Assembly: GCF_002848345.1 (NCBI RefSeq)
Contig: NZ_CP025429.1
Span: 2,790,001-2,854,000 of the forward strand
DNA length: 64,000 nt
Reading direction: 5' to 3'
Source of the DNA: Chromobacterium sp. ATCC 53434
Lineage (GTDB): Bacteria; Pseudomonadota; Gammaproteobacteria; Burkholderiales; Chromobacteriaceae
The position numbers and the translations under genes are program-made. This document shows positions 28,201 through 37,145 of the stretch, piece by piece. Below the pieces are notes generated by a model. That model searched no databases, was not told the origin of the DNA, and saw only the letters and a program-made list of their open reading frames with translations. How positions within the stretch are numbered: position 1 is the stretch's first letter; each line of letters starts with the position of its first letter.

Positions 28201-30651
28201 GCTGGCGTCGACGGTATAGCCGTGAGTCGCGCCGCTATCCCAGCTGGCATTGCCCATAATGTCAAAGCCGCTGCCGCCGATATAGGTGGCGCTGCCGCCC
28301 AGTGCCTCCATCGTGACCTTGCCGCTGCCGCCGATGAAGGTATTGTGACCGGCTGCCGCGCCCAGCATATAGGCCGTGCCGGCGCCACCCTGGAAGGTGT
28401 TGTTGCCGACGCCGCCGTACATCGAAACCGGGCCGCTGCCGGCGATGAACTGGTTGTTGCCCGGACCGCCGTACATCAGGTCGGTGCCGGCGCCGCCGGT
28501 CAGCGTCGCGTCGCCGGCGCCGCTGCGCAGCGTGTCGTTGCCGTCATCGGCTTGCAATTGCTGATGCAGGCCGATGCCGTACACCGTGCCATTGACCATG
28601 TGGTTGCCGATGTTCGGCAGCGTGCCCAACAGATCCGGCAGCTTGTAGCTGCTGCCGTCGGCGAATTGCAGCGTCTGCACCGGGTACAGCGCCGCATTGA
28701 ACCAGCCGCTCAGCGTCACCGCGTCCTTGCCCGAATAGTGCAGGATCAAATCGACGCCATTGGTCTCGACCTGCACATCCTTCAGACTGACTCCCTGTCC
28801 GAATTTGATCACGCTGTTGCTGGCGGCGCTCATGCCGTCCAGCCACAACCCCGGACGGTCGTAGCCGGCGCCGTAAATGGTGTCGGAGCCGCTGCCCAGC
28901 GCCAGCTGGTAGGTATTGTTGCCCAGCGTGCCGTACATCGCCGCGCCGCCGGTGCCGGCGATATAGGTGCTGCCGACGCGGTTACCGCCGGCATCGACGG
29001 TGTAGCCCTTCGTGGCCGCGCCAGCCCAGCTGGCATTGCCCATCACGTCGAAGCCGCTGCCGCCGATATAGGTGGCGCTGCCACCCTGGCTGTCCATCGT
29101 GTCGCGTCCGCTGCCGCCGATAAAGGTGTTGCTCTGCGCGCCAACGCCGCCGAGCATCGTCGCATTGCCCGCCCCGCCCTGAAAGGTATTCTTGCCGGTG
29201 CCGCCATACATCACATCGTTGCCGGCGCCGCCGGTCAACGTAACCTCGCCGGCGCCGCCATGCAGCGTGTCGTTGCCGCCGTCGGACATCAGGTGCTGGT
29301 TCAGGCCCACACCATACGCCACGCCATTAACGGCGTGGTTGGCGACGTTCGGCAGCGTGTTCAGCAGGTCCGGCAGCTTATAGCTGCTGCCATCGGCGAA
29401 CTGCAGCGTCTGCACTGGGTACAGTGCCGCATTGAACCAGCCGCTCAACGTTACCGCGTCCTTGCCCGAATAATGCAGGATCAGGTCGACGCCATTGGTC
29501 TCGACCTGCACATCCTTCAAGCTGATCCCCTGGCCGAACTGGATCACGCTGTTGCTGGCGGCGTCCATGCCGTTCAGCCACTGCCCCGGACGGTCGTAGC
29601 CGGCGCCGTAGATGGTATCGGAACCGCTGCCCAGCGCCAGCTGATAGGTGTTGTTGCCCAGCGTGCCGTACATCGCCGCGCCGCCGGTGCCGGCGATATA
29701 GGTGCTGCCGACCCGCTTGCCGTTGGCGTCAGTGGTATAGCCCTGCGTCGCCAAGCTGTCCCAGCGGGCATTGCCCATCACATCGAAGCCGCTGCCGCCG
29801 ATATAGGTGGCGCTGCCACCCTGGTTGTCCATCGTGTCCTTGCCGGCGCCAGCGTAAAAGGTGGTGTTGCCGTCATAGCCGAACATGATGTCATTGCCGC
29901 TGCCAGCCACGACTATCGTCTTACCGGCATTGTCGGTCGCGGTGAGCATCCCGTCGGGAGCAAGCATGATGGAACCGCGGGCGCCGGGCTTGCCCAGTGC
30001 CAGCCCGCTGCCGGTGAACAGCGAATCCATGCCATCCTGCAACTGGCCAGCCACGCTCTGCCACTGGCCGGTCTTCGTCATCTGCAGCGCCCACTGGCTC
30101 AGCTTCGCGGCAAAATCGTATTGGATAGCCGACAGCACATCGTTGCCGTACCCCGCCAGCTCCACCATGTCCAATGCCGCGTTGACCGGATCCGCCGCGT
30201 AATGGGAGTCCAGCAGCTTGTCCAGCCCGCCGCAATCAAAGCGAGTACCTGCTTGGGCATCGCTATGTACAGTGATAGTGTCCAGATACGGCTTCAGACG
30301 GGTCTGCATCAGCAGACCCTGATAGACACTCTGCTCAAAGGCGAGATAGCTCTGCTGCAGATTGGCAACCTGGTCTGCGCTGACGGCAATGCCGTATGTG
30401 CCGGTTTCCAGGGCCGAGCCCGATCCGCCCACGGCGGCGCCGTTGTTGGTCTGCATATGTATGCCGGCATGCCCCCACAACAGTCCGGTCTGCTGCGGGT
30501 CGTACAGCGCCTGGCCGTTGAACACTTCCAGCATGCCCACCATCGCGGCCATCTTCTTGTAATCGTCGGACCACAGCTCGCGCTGCGACAGCTGCGGCGG
30601 ACTCTTGGGATCGGCATGGTCGAACATATTGACCCCATCGAACACATACAC
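25201..30651 (-). CDS. large RTX calcium-binding protein, probably 5'-truncated
   Basis: 1816 residues are open. Residues 1-240 resemble the internal region that precedes repeats in FrpC-like RTX proteins (MLEVFNGQALYD; YQGLLMQTRLKPYLD). The rest is six modules of about 220-265 residues, each with GGxGxDxM calcium-binding nonapeptides, TYIGGSGFDVMGNASW, RVGSTYIAGTGG, YQLALGSGSDTIYGAG and an AALYPVQTLQFADGSSYKLPD segment. The C-terminal 60 residues resemble a type I secretion signal. The first in-frame start is GTG at 30651, six bases from an IS end, with a stop codon just upstream inside the junction; an internal ATG lies at 30627. The original N-terminus is therefore likely lost. Two neighbouring modules are almost identical in DNA. 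Confidence 0.8.
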   Translation of the reverse strand: MYVFDGVNMFDHADPKSPPQLSQRELWSDDYKKMAAMVGMLEVFNGQALYDPQQTGLLWGHAGIHMQTNNGAAVGGSGSALETGTYGIAVSADQVANLQQSYLAFEQSVYQGLLMQTRLKPYLDTITVHSDAQAGTRFDCGGLDKLLDSHYAADPVNAALDMVELAGYGNDVLSAIQYDFAAKLSQWALQMTKTGQWQSVAGQLQDGMDSLFTGSGLALGKPGARGSIMLAPDGMLTATDNAGKTIVVAGSGNDIMFGYDGNTTFYAGAGKDTMDNQGGSATYIGGSGFDVMGNARWDSLATQGYTTDANGKRVGSTYIAGTGGAAMYGTLGNNTYQLALGSGSDTIYGAGYDRPGQWLNGMDAASNSVIQFGQGISLKDVQVETNGVDLILHYSGKDAVTLSGWFNAALYPVQTLQFADGSSYKLPDLLNTLPNVANHAVNGVAYGVGLNQHLMSDGGNDTLHGGAGEVTLTGGAGNDVMYGGTGKNTFQGGAGNATMLGGVGAQSNTFIGGSGRDTMDSQGGSATYIGGSGFDVMGNASWAGAATKGYTVDAGGNRVGSTYIAGTGGAAMYGTLGNNTYQLALGSGSDTIYGAGYDRPGLWLDGMSAASNSVIKFGQGVSLKDVQVETNGVDLILHYSGKDAVTLSGWFNAALYPVQTLQFADGSSYKLPDLLGTLPNIGNHMVNGTVYGIGLHQQLQADDGNDTLRSGAGDATLTGGAGTDLMYGGPGNNQFIAGSGPVSMYGGVGNNTFQGGAGTAYMLGAAAGHNTFIGGSGKVTMEALGGSATYIGGSGFDIMGNASWDSGATHGYTVDASGNRVGSTYIAGTGGGIMYGTLGNNTYQLALGSGSDTIYGAGYDHPGLWLDGMTGSSNSVIKFGPGISFNDLKAETNGSNLILHYSAKDSVTLGGWVNAALYPVQTLQFADGSSYKLPDLADKLPKYVNNQPQTAGSGDETLTGGAGTDLMYGGPGNNQFIAGSGPVSMYGGVGNNTFQGGAGTAYMLGAAAGHNTFIGGSGKVTMEALGGSATYIGGSGFDIMGNASWDSGATHGYTVDASGNRVGSTYIAGTGGGIMYGTLGNNTYQLALGSGSDTIYGAGYDHPGLWLDGMTGSSNSVIKFGPGISFSDLKAETNGSNLILHYSAKDSVTLGGWVNAALYPVQTLQFADGSSYKLPDMADKLPKYVNNLQLTAGNGDETLTGGSGDNTLRGGAGNDVMLGGIGAHSNTFIGGSGRDTMDSRGGSATYIGGSGFDVMGNASWSGGATQGYTTDASGNRVGSTYIAGTGGAVMYGTLGNDTYQLALGSGSDTIYGAGHDAPGQWLNGMNASANSVLKFGAGIAIGDLKLETNGADLILHYSDKDAVTLGGWFTSTLYPAQTVQFADGSSYKLPDLLTTLPNVGNHVANGVAYGIGLHQQLKADDGNDTLRSGVGDATLTGGAGTDLMYGGPGNNQFVAGSGPVSMYGGVGNNTFQGGAGTAYMLGAAAGHNTFIGGSGNATMEVLGGSATYIGGGGFDVMGNASWSSGATQGYTVDASGNRVGSTYIAGTGGGIMYGTLGNNTYQLALGSGSDTIYGAGHDAPGQWLSGMNASANSVLKFGAGIAQTDLRAEASGTDLILHYSAKDSVTLGGWFNAALYPVQTVQFADGSSVKLPDWLNSTTIQIDPVNGVFSGKGANELMKSDGQNDTMTGGAGNNTYEISANAAHVLIDNAASGTGHSAVVQFDGATSGQLWFQRSGNDLLVSQVGSSAQVDVAGWYANGAAHVQSFHAADGKQLSDTQVEALVSAMSAFAPPAAGAAALSQDVQNKLQPVLSANWH
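25860..29870 (-). repeat. six tandem RTX modules
   Basis: The coding repeats recur at about 655-790 bp spacing; landmark GSTYIAGTGG codes near 26030, 26815, 27470, 28185, 28975 and 29702. The pair starting near 27100 and 27823 matches almost base for base at a 723-bp offset, indicating recent duplication or gene conversion. Confidence 0.9.
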
Positions 30652-30657
30652 ATATTA

Positions 30658-31777
30658 ATCCGGCAGTCAAATACCGTACAGAAAGCTCATGCCGCGTAGC
30701 GGATTTTTTCATGCCGGAAGTACGACCGGATTCTGGCCGGCTGCTTCTGCAATGAGCGTAAATGGGACAGCACTTTCCCTTGAAGTTGACCGTCTGATCG
30801 AACCGGCTCACCTGCGCTCATTCTGGCCTTCAGGTCGCCGTTCAAGTATTCATCCGGGTTCAGTTCCGGTGAGTAGCTGGGCAGGAAGAACAACTCAATC
30901 GCCTTCTTGTTCTCTTCCTCCTCCAACCATGCTTGCACCAGCTTGCTGTGATGCACGCGCAAGTTGTCGAGGATCAAGAACACCTTCTTGCCGCCAGCAT
31001 CACGGATCAGCCGCATCAGAAACTTGATCAGCACCCGGGCCGTCAAGGTCTCCCGGTACAGCATGAAGCGCATCTTGCCTTGGTTGGTAATGGCCGAAAT
31101 CAAGTTGATGCGCGCTCTTTTCGATTGGGATAACACCAGAACTGGGGTTTGGCCTTTTGGGGCGTAGCCACGCGGAAAGTGCTCAACACTCGACACCGCC
31201 GATTCGTCGCCCCAGCTGATTTCAGCCATTTCCGCTTTGGCACGCGCGACGATAGCCGGGTATTCCTCCTTGAGCCATTTCTCGACTGCTGCCGGTCGCT
31301 GCTCATAAGCGCGTTTGAGCGGGCGCTGCGGCGTAAAGCCCCAGCGGGCCAAGTACAGACGGACAGTACGGATCGGCAGATCGATCAGAAACATCTGCTT
31401 GATTACAGCCTTGACCGCCTGAGCACTCCACAGGGCAAACCTCAGCTTCATCTGGTCTGGCGTGCGATCCACGATGTCCTGCTTGATCCGGGCTTCCTGC
31501 GCCTCGGTCAGCCGACGGCCGGTGCCTTCGGCGCGACCGCGCTTCTGTTCTTTGAATCCCTGCGCACCTAGTGCTGCCTCACGCACCACCCAGGCGGAAA
31601 TGGTGGGGCGGCGCAGCCCGAGTTCGTTCTTCGGCAATACTGGCTTGAGACCGGCCTCGCTTGTACATCCGGATAGCGGTACGCCTCAGCTGCTCACGGG
31701 CGGCCAGTTCAAGCTTGCGCACATCGATTTTTTCCATGCCGGAAGTATACAATCTGTACGGATTATTACTGCCGGAT
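30658..31777 (-). mobile_element. IS630-family insertion sequence
   Basis: A 1.12-kb element bounded by imperfect inverted repeats: ATCCGGCAG then CCGTACAGA, about 27 bp in all, at 30658 and, as reverse complement, ending at 31777. A TA dinucleotide lies outside each end (30656-30657 and 31778-31779), as IS630/Tc1-type elements target TA. It carries one transposase gene. It separates a truncated ABC transporter gene from the RTX gene. Confidence 0.88.
30687..31738 (-). pseudogene. IS630 transposase, frameshifted
   Basis: The reading starts at 31738 ([20 protein letters not shown]) with an HTH, and shifts frame after SQASIAEE at a tandem repeat GTTC-GTTC (31622-31629; GAAC-GAAC on the coding strand); the downstream frame restarts at ELGLRRPTISAWVV and runs to 30687. 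Removing one four-base copy restores one protein of about 350 residues. The DDE catalytic core is otherwise present: GDESAV, LILDNLRVHHS and the Glu in SPELNPDE. It encodes a cut-and-paste transposase that is now probably inactive, unless the extra four bases are an assembly error. Confidence 0.85.
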
Positions 31778-33656
31778 TAATAACCAGCGCCCGCGCGATG
31801 GCGATGCGCTGCCTCTGCCCGCCGGACAGCCCGTTGCCGTGCTCGCCTACCCGGGTGTCGTAGCCTTCCGGCAGCTCGCTGATGAAGTCGTGCGCGCCGG
31901 CCAGCCGCGCCGCCTGCATCACCGCCTCCAGCGGCAAGGCTGGATCGGCCAGCGCGATGTTGTCGCGTATGGAACGATTGAACAGCATGTTTTCCTGCAA
32001 TACCACGCCCACCTGGCGCCTCAGCCAGGCCGGATCGGCCAGCGCCAGGTCGATGCCGTCGATGCGGACACGGCCGCCCTCCGGCAGATACAGCCGCTGC
32101 AGCAATTTGGTCAACGTGCTCTTGCCTGAGCCGGAACGGCCGACGATGCCGATCACCTCGCCCGGGCGGATCTGCAGGCTGACGCCCTTCAACACTTGCG
32201 GACCGTCCGGGGTGTAGCGGAAACGGATGTCTTCGAATTCGATGTCGCCGCGCAACGCCGGCAAGGCCTGGCGGCTTTGCGGCAGTTCGCTGCGGGTGTT
32301 GAGGATATCGCCCAGCCTTTGCATCGAGATGCCCACCTGCTGGAAGTCCTGCCACAGCTGGGCCAGGCGCAGCACCGGCGCGGAAACGCGGCCGGCCAGC
32401 ATATTGAACGCCACCAGCTGGCCCACGCTGAGATAGCCGTCTATCACCAGCTTGGCGCCCAGCCACAGGGTCGCCACCGTCACCAGCTTGCCGATCAACT
32501 GGATGCCCTGCTGGCCGATATTGGCCAGATTGCCGACACGGAAGCCGGCGCTGACATAGCTGGCCAGTTGCTGGTCCCAATGCCGGGTGAACTGCGGCTC
32601 CACCGCCATCGCCTTGACGGTTTCGATATTGGACACGGTTTCCACCAGCATGGCCTGGTTGTCCGCCCCGCGGGCGAATTTCTCGTCCAGACGGCTGCGC
32701 AGCGGCGGCACCAGCAGCGCGGACACCACGGCATAACACGGCAAAGACAGCGCGACGATCACCGTCAACTTGACGCTGTACACGGCCATCACCGCCAGAA
32801 ACACCACCGAGAACAGCACATCGATCACCGCGGTGAGCGCCTGACCGGTCAGGAAGTTGCGGATGCTTTCCAATTCCCGCACCCGCGCCACCGTATCGCC
32901 GACGCGGCGCGCGCCGAAATACGGCAAAGGCAGCGCCAGCAGGTGACGGAACAAGCGTGCGCCCAGCTCCACGTCGATACGGTTGGTGGTGTGCGAAAAC
33001 ACATAGCTGCGCAGGCCGGTCAGCAACACCTCGAACACCGAGCAAACCAGGAGCGCGATGCAGATCACATCCAGCGTGGTAAAGCCGCGATGCACCAGCA
33101 CCTTGTCCATCACCACCTGGAAAAACAGCGGCGAAACCAGCGCGAACAGCTGCAGCACCAAGGACACGCCCAGCACCTCCAGCAGCAACCGGCGGTATTT
33201 GACGATGGCGGGAATGAACCAGGAGAAATCGAAACGAGCCAATTCGCCAGCCAGCGACGCGCGCGAGGCGAACAGCATGGCCCGCCCCTGCCACATCGCC
33301 TGCAAGGCGGACAGCTCCATCTTGCGCGGCCCCGGCTCGTCAGGGAATTGCACCAGCGCGTGGCTGTCGTCCGCCCGCGCCAGCACGAAATGGCGGCCGG
33401 ATTCGGTCAGCGCGAGGCAAGGCAGGGCAGCCTGCCCGAGCCGGTCGAACTTCAACGTCACCACACGGGCTTTCAAGCCCATGCCGCGGGCCGCCAGCAA
33501 CAGCTCAGGCTCTTGCAGGGCCGACGACAGGCCGGATTGATGACGTAGCTGCGAAGGGTCCGCAGCGATGCCGTGATAACGGGCGATCAGCACCAGGGAA
33601 AGAAGGCCCGAATCAACAACATCGCCATATTCGGACTCAGAAGGCATGCCAGACAT
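31778..33656 (-). pseudogene. type I secretion ABC exporter (HlyB-like), 3'-truncated by an IS
   Basis: The frame encodes a degenerate C39-like domain (residues 1-130, no catalytic Cys, as in HlyB), about six membrane helices (150-430) and the start of the ATPase: Walker [10 protein letters not shown] near 505 and signature [17 protein letters not shown] near 607. The gene enters the IS right after ARALVI, so Walker B, the D-loop and the switch His are missing; the track ends with about 30 IS-encoded residues. HlyB proteins are usually about 710 residues. It can no longer hydrolyse ATP. It is divergent from the TolC-like gene and would have exported the RTX protein. Confidence 0.9.
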
Positions 33657-33826
33657 TTAAATCTACAGAATTGGTAAAAAATGTCCTATATTATTGATTT
33701 CAATGAAATTTACTGTCAAAGTTCGGCTGCAAAAAACCAGAAATATGGTGCATAATCCGGTTTTTGCAAGATTGTTTGAAAGTAAACACCTGTTAACAAT
33801 TCCTTGATGGCATTTAAATTCCAGCA
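33657..33826. promoter_or_regulatory. AT-rich divergent promoter region between exporter and TolC-like genes
   Basis: 170 bp with far lower GC than the surroundings, including T- and A-runs and TTTAAAT on both sides (33655-33661 and around 33813). It must hold promoters for both divergent secretion genes. AT-rich regions like this are often silenced by H-NS-type proteins; no exact motif was assigned. Confidence 0.45.
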
Positions 33827-35251
33827 ATGCATTTCACAGTTCTTTTCCGGCGAGCGCTACCCTGCATCCTCCTCTCATTCGCGACCTCGGGCCATGCCGC
33901 GTCCTGGCTGAGCGACCCTCTGCTAAGCCGAGGCGACGCTCCCTCATGGCAAGCCGAAGGATGCCCCGCACACGATTCCTCCGCCCCGCTTTCCCTGTAC
34001 ACCGCGGCCACCCAGGCGCTTTGCCGCCATCCGCAGACGCATGAGGCCTGGGCCCAGCTACATGCCGGGGAAGCCCAGGTTGGCAGTGCCCGCGCCGCCT
34101 ATCTGCCAACGCTGAACGCCTCGCTGCAAAACGCGCGCGACCATGCCATCACGCAAGTGCCATCTATTCCGGTGTTGAATACCGACACGCACAGCCGCTA
34201 CCGCAGCGACACGCTGACGCTGAACTGGCTGCTGTACGATTTCGGCGCCCGCGACGCCGCGCTGAAGAACGCGCATGCCCTGCTGGAAGCGGCCCAGGCC
34301 AATATCGATGGCACCATGCAAAAAGTCCTGGCCGGCACCGCCCAGGACTATTACGCCGCCATAGCCGCCCAGGCCGCCTGGCAAGCGGAACAGGAAACCG
34401 AAACGGCCGCGGAGCAAAGCCTCGAGGCCTCCAGCCGGCGCGTCCGCGCCGGCGTTGCCGCCATCAGCGACCAGTTGCAGGCGCAAACGGCGGCCGCCCA
34501 AGCCCGATACGCGCTGGCCAAAGCCGAAGGCGCCTGGCGAAATGCGACCGGGGCCCTCGCGCTGGACATGGGCTTGTCGCCATCGACCTTATTGCGTCTG
34601 CCGCCAGCCAGCCAGCTCGACGCCTCGTCCAATGCCGGCCTGAGGCCGGTCGACGAACTGCTGGCCGCAGCTCAACGAGAGCATCCCAGCCTGCAGGCCG
34701 CCCGCGCGCAGCTGGCCGCGGCCCAGGCCAAGGAAGATCAGGTGCGGGCTCAGGGAAGACCCTCGGTCAACTTCGTCGCCCGCGCCAACCACAGTACCCA
34801 GCCAGAGAGCCTGGGCACCGGTCTGCCGCTAGTGGGCGCGCATACGCAGGATCGATACATCGGCATACAAGTCGATATCCCGCTATTCGAAGGTTTCGGC
34901 CGGCACTATCAGGCCTTGCAGGCGGCTGCCGAGGCGGAAAGCAGGCAGAGCCAGCTGGAAGACGCCCAGATGCAGGTGGCACAAGGCGTCTGGACCCATT
35001 ACCAGGCGCTGGAAACCGCCACCGCCAATACTCGGATCACACGCGAGTTGCTGGACAGCGCCCAGGCCGCCTTCATCGCCGGCAAGGCCAGATACGAAAA
35101 AGGCGCCGGCAATATCCTGGAGTTGCTGAGCGTGCAGGCGGAACTCGCCAGGGCGCGCCAACAGCGTGTACAAGCCTTGACCGACTGGCTAACCGCCCGC
35201 CTTCAGCTAGCCGCCAGCGTCGGGCGGCTGGATCCGGCCGCCTTGCGCTGA
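33827..35251 (+). CDS. TolC-family outer-membrane efflux/secretion protein
   Basis: A 474-residue outer-membrane channel. A signal peptide ends near SGHA. Two OEP repeats follow, with the helical coiled segments AAYLPTLNASLQNARDH, TLNWLLYDFGARDAALKNAHALLEAAQ and, in the second half, IGIQVDIPLFEGFGRHYQALQAAAEAESRQSQLEDA. It would form the trimeric exit duct of the type I system. Intact here while the ABC partner is broken and no membrane-fusion protein is present. A terminator-like stem (35278-35303) follows. Confidence 0.9.
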   Translation: MHFTVLFRRALPCILLSFATSGHAASWLSDPLLSRGDAPSWQAEGCPAHDSSAPLSLYTAATQALCRHPQTHEAWAQLHAGEAQVGSARAAYLPTLNASLQNARDHAITQVPSIPVLNTDTHSRYRSDTLTLNWLLYDFGARDAALKNAHALLEAAQANIDGTMQKVLAGTAQDYYAAIAAQAAWQAEQETETAAEQSLEASSRRVRAGVAAISDQLQAQTAAAQARYALAKAEGAWRNATGALALDMGLSPSTLLRLPPASQLDASSNAGLRPVDELLAAAQREHPSLQAARAQLAAAQAKEDQVRAQGRPSVNFVARANHSTQPESLGTGLPLVGAHTQDRYIGIQVDIPLFEGFGRHYQALQAAAEAESRQSQLEDAQMQVAQGVWTHYQALETATANTRITRELLDSAQAAFIAGKARYEKGAGNILELLSVQAELARARQQRVQALTDWLTARLQLAASVGRLDPAALR

Positions 35252-35273
35252 TTGTCCCTCGGCTCCGCTTCAT

Positions 35274-35303
35274 AAAAAAACCAGCAGGAATCGCCGGTTT
35301 TTG
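35274..35303 (+). terminator. intrinsic terminator of the TolC-like gene
   Basis: A 9-bp stem with one mismatch (AAAACCAGC/GCCGGTTTT) around a 7-base loop, ending in a T run, located 25 bp after the stop and before rlmD. Confidence 0.65.
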
Positions 35304-35343
35304 AGAAAATCCGCGTTTACCGTTTGATTTTGCAAGCAAGACG

Positions 35344-36891
35344 ATGACGCACCCACAGACTATTGCCCTGGTCGAATCGCTGGATCACGAAGGCCGGGGG
35401 GTCGCCCACGTTGACGGCAAGACCATCTTCATCGATGGCGCGCTGCCGTACGAGAAGGTTGTCTACAGCAGCTACCGCAAGAAGCCCAGCTACGAGAACG
35501 CCAACACCTCCAAGGTGCTGAAGGAAAGCTTCATGCGCGCCGATCCGCGCTGCCCGCACTTCGGCGTTTGCGGCGGCTGTTCGATGCAACACGTGGAATT
35601 CACCGCCCAGGTGGCGGTCAAGCAGCGCGTGCTGGAAGACAATCTGAAGCGCATCGGCAGAGTCAAGGCCGAGCGCATCCTCACCCCCATCGCCGGACCG
35701 GCCTGGCACTACCGTCATCGCGCCCGCATGTCCGCCCGCATGGTGGCCAAGAAGGGCGGCGTGCTGGTCGGCTTCCACGAGAAAAACTCCAGCTACATCG
35801 CCGAAATGCGCGAGTGCCACATTCTGCCCAAACACATCTCCGACCTGATCATGCCGCTGCGCGCGATGATAGCGACGCTGTCGATCAGCCAGCGGATGCC
35901 GCAGGTGGAAGTGGCCGTCGGCGACAAGCTCGACATCCTGGTGTTCCGCAATATGGACGCGATCACCGACGCCGACTTCGCCATCCTGAAGGGCTTCTCC
36001 GACACCCACGGCAGCGCCGAGCGTCCGCTACAGGTCTGGCTGCAGCCCAAGGGCCCGGAGACCTGTTACCCGATCTACCCGCTGGACGCGCCCAAGCTGA
36101 CCTACAGCATGCCGGAATATGCGGTGGAAATGCCCTACTACCCGACCGAGTTCACCCAGGTGAACCCGCAGATCAACGCGGTGATGGTGGCGCGCGCGCT
36201 GAAATTCCTCGATCCGCAGCCGGGCGAGCGCATCGCCGACATGTTCTGCGGCATCGGCAACTTCACGCTGCCCATCGCCCGCTCGGGCGCCGTGGTGCAC
36301 GGCATGGAAGGCAGCCAGGCGCTGGTCAAGCGCGCGGTGGAAAACGCCACCCACAACGGCCTGCAGGACCGCGTCAGCTACGAGATGGCCAATCTGTTCG
36401 ACGTCACCGAGGCATCGTTCGCGGCGCTGGGCCAGTTCGACAAGATGCTGGTGGATCCGCCGCGCGACGGCGCGGTGCAGCTGTTGAAGGCCATCACCGA
36501 GGAGACCGCGCCCAAGCGCATCGTCTACGTGTCCTGTAATCCGGCCACGCTGGCGCGCGACGCCGGCATCCTGGTCAACACCAAGGGCTACACGCTGAAG
36601 ACGGCCGGCATCATCAATATGTTCCCGCACACCGCGCACGTCGAGTCGGTGGCCTGGTTCGAGAAGACCGGCCCGTGCAAGACGCCCAAGGAGGTCGAGG
36701 AAATCGAGGCGATCGAGGCCGCCGAACGCGAGGCCGCCAAGGCGGCGCGCAAGGCGGAGGAAGCCGCGGAAGAGGCGAAAAAAGCCCAGCTGCTGGCCGA
36801 GAAGGCCGCCGCCAAGGAGGCTCGCCGCGCGCACTACTTCGCAGAGAAGGCCCGCCGCGAGACCGAAGAAACGGCGGACGGCCAACAGTGA
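35344..36891 (+). CDS. rlmD: 23S rRNA (uracil-1939-C5) methyltransferase RlmD
   Basis: A 515-residue RNA methyltransferase. A TRAM domain (residues 1-60), the iron-sulfur cluster Cys motif [17 protein letters not shown] motif [13 protein letters not shown] and the catalytic DPPRDG and [12 protein letters not shown] (with the nucleophilic Cys) are all present. After about residue 440 there is an extra 70-residue tail made almost entirely of Ala, Glu, Lys and Arg, predicted to form a long helix; this is not part of the standard enzyme. Confidence 0.94.
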   Translation: MTHPQTIALVESLDHEGRGVAHVDGKTIFIDGALPYEKVVYSSYRKKPSYENANTSKVLKESFMRADPRCPHFGVCGGCSMQHVEFTAQVAVKQRVLEDNLKRIGRVKAERILTPIAGPAWHYRHRARMSARMVAKKGGVLVGFHEKNSSYIAEMRECHILPKHISDLIMPLRAMIATLSISQRMPQVEVAVGDKLDILVFRNMDAITDADFAILKGFSDTHGSAERPLQVWLQPKGPETCYPIYPLDAPKLTYSMPEYAVEMPYYPTEFTQVNPQINAVMVARALKFLDPQPGERIADMFCGIGNFTLPIARSGAVVHGMEGSQALVKRAVENATHNGLQDRVSYEMANLFDVTEASFAALGQFDKMLVDPPRDGAVQLLKAITEETAPKRIVYVSCNPATLARDAGILVNTKGYTLKTAGIINMFPHTAHVESVAWFEKTGPCKTPKEVEEIEAIEAAEREAAKAARKAEEAAEEAKKAQLLAEKAAAKEARRAHYFAEKARRETEETADGQQ

Positions 36892-36896
36892 GCGAG

Positions 36897-36935
36897 ACGG
36901 CTCGCGCCGGCATTTCGCCGGCATGAGCCGTTTTC
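36897..36935 (+). terminator. intrinsic terminator of rlmD
   Basis: A 15-base-pair stem with two mismatches (36897-36911 and 36917-36931) around a five-base loop, followed by TTTC, starting 5 bp after the rlmD stop. Confidence 0.8.
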
Positions 36936-37145
36936 TTTATATCAAGACAGATTGTTTGATCTAAAGACAAGTATTATTCTTCGCTTCAGCGCATTGTGCT
37001 GACGCCGACGGCATCCGCTTTCCCGCGCATCGTCGCCCGGCATGATGTTATAAGAACCGGCACACGGCCCGCCGCATCAGGCGGGACCGCAGCCTTGCTC
37101 GATACCTGCTTCGGCGGGAAGAAACCCTAAAGCGACATTCAAATC

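Noticed and set aside
25860..29870. Repeat array as CRISPR
   Set aside because: The repeats are long, unevenly spaced and in frame with an RTX protein; no short direct repeats or spacers, no cas genes.
26404..30699. A 1431-codon open frame opposite the RTX gene
   Set aside because: It mirrors the RTX repeats in antisense and shows no signal, motif or ribosome-binding site.
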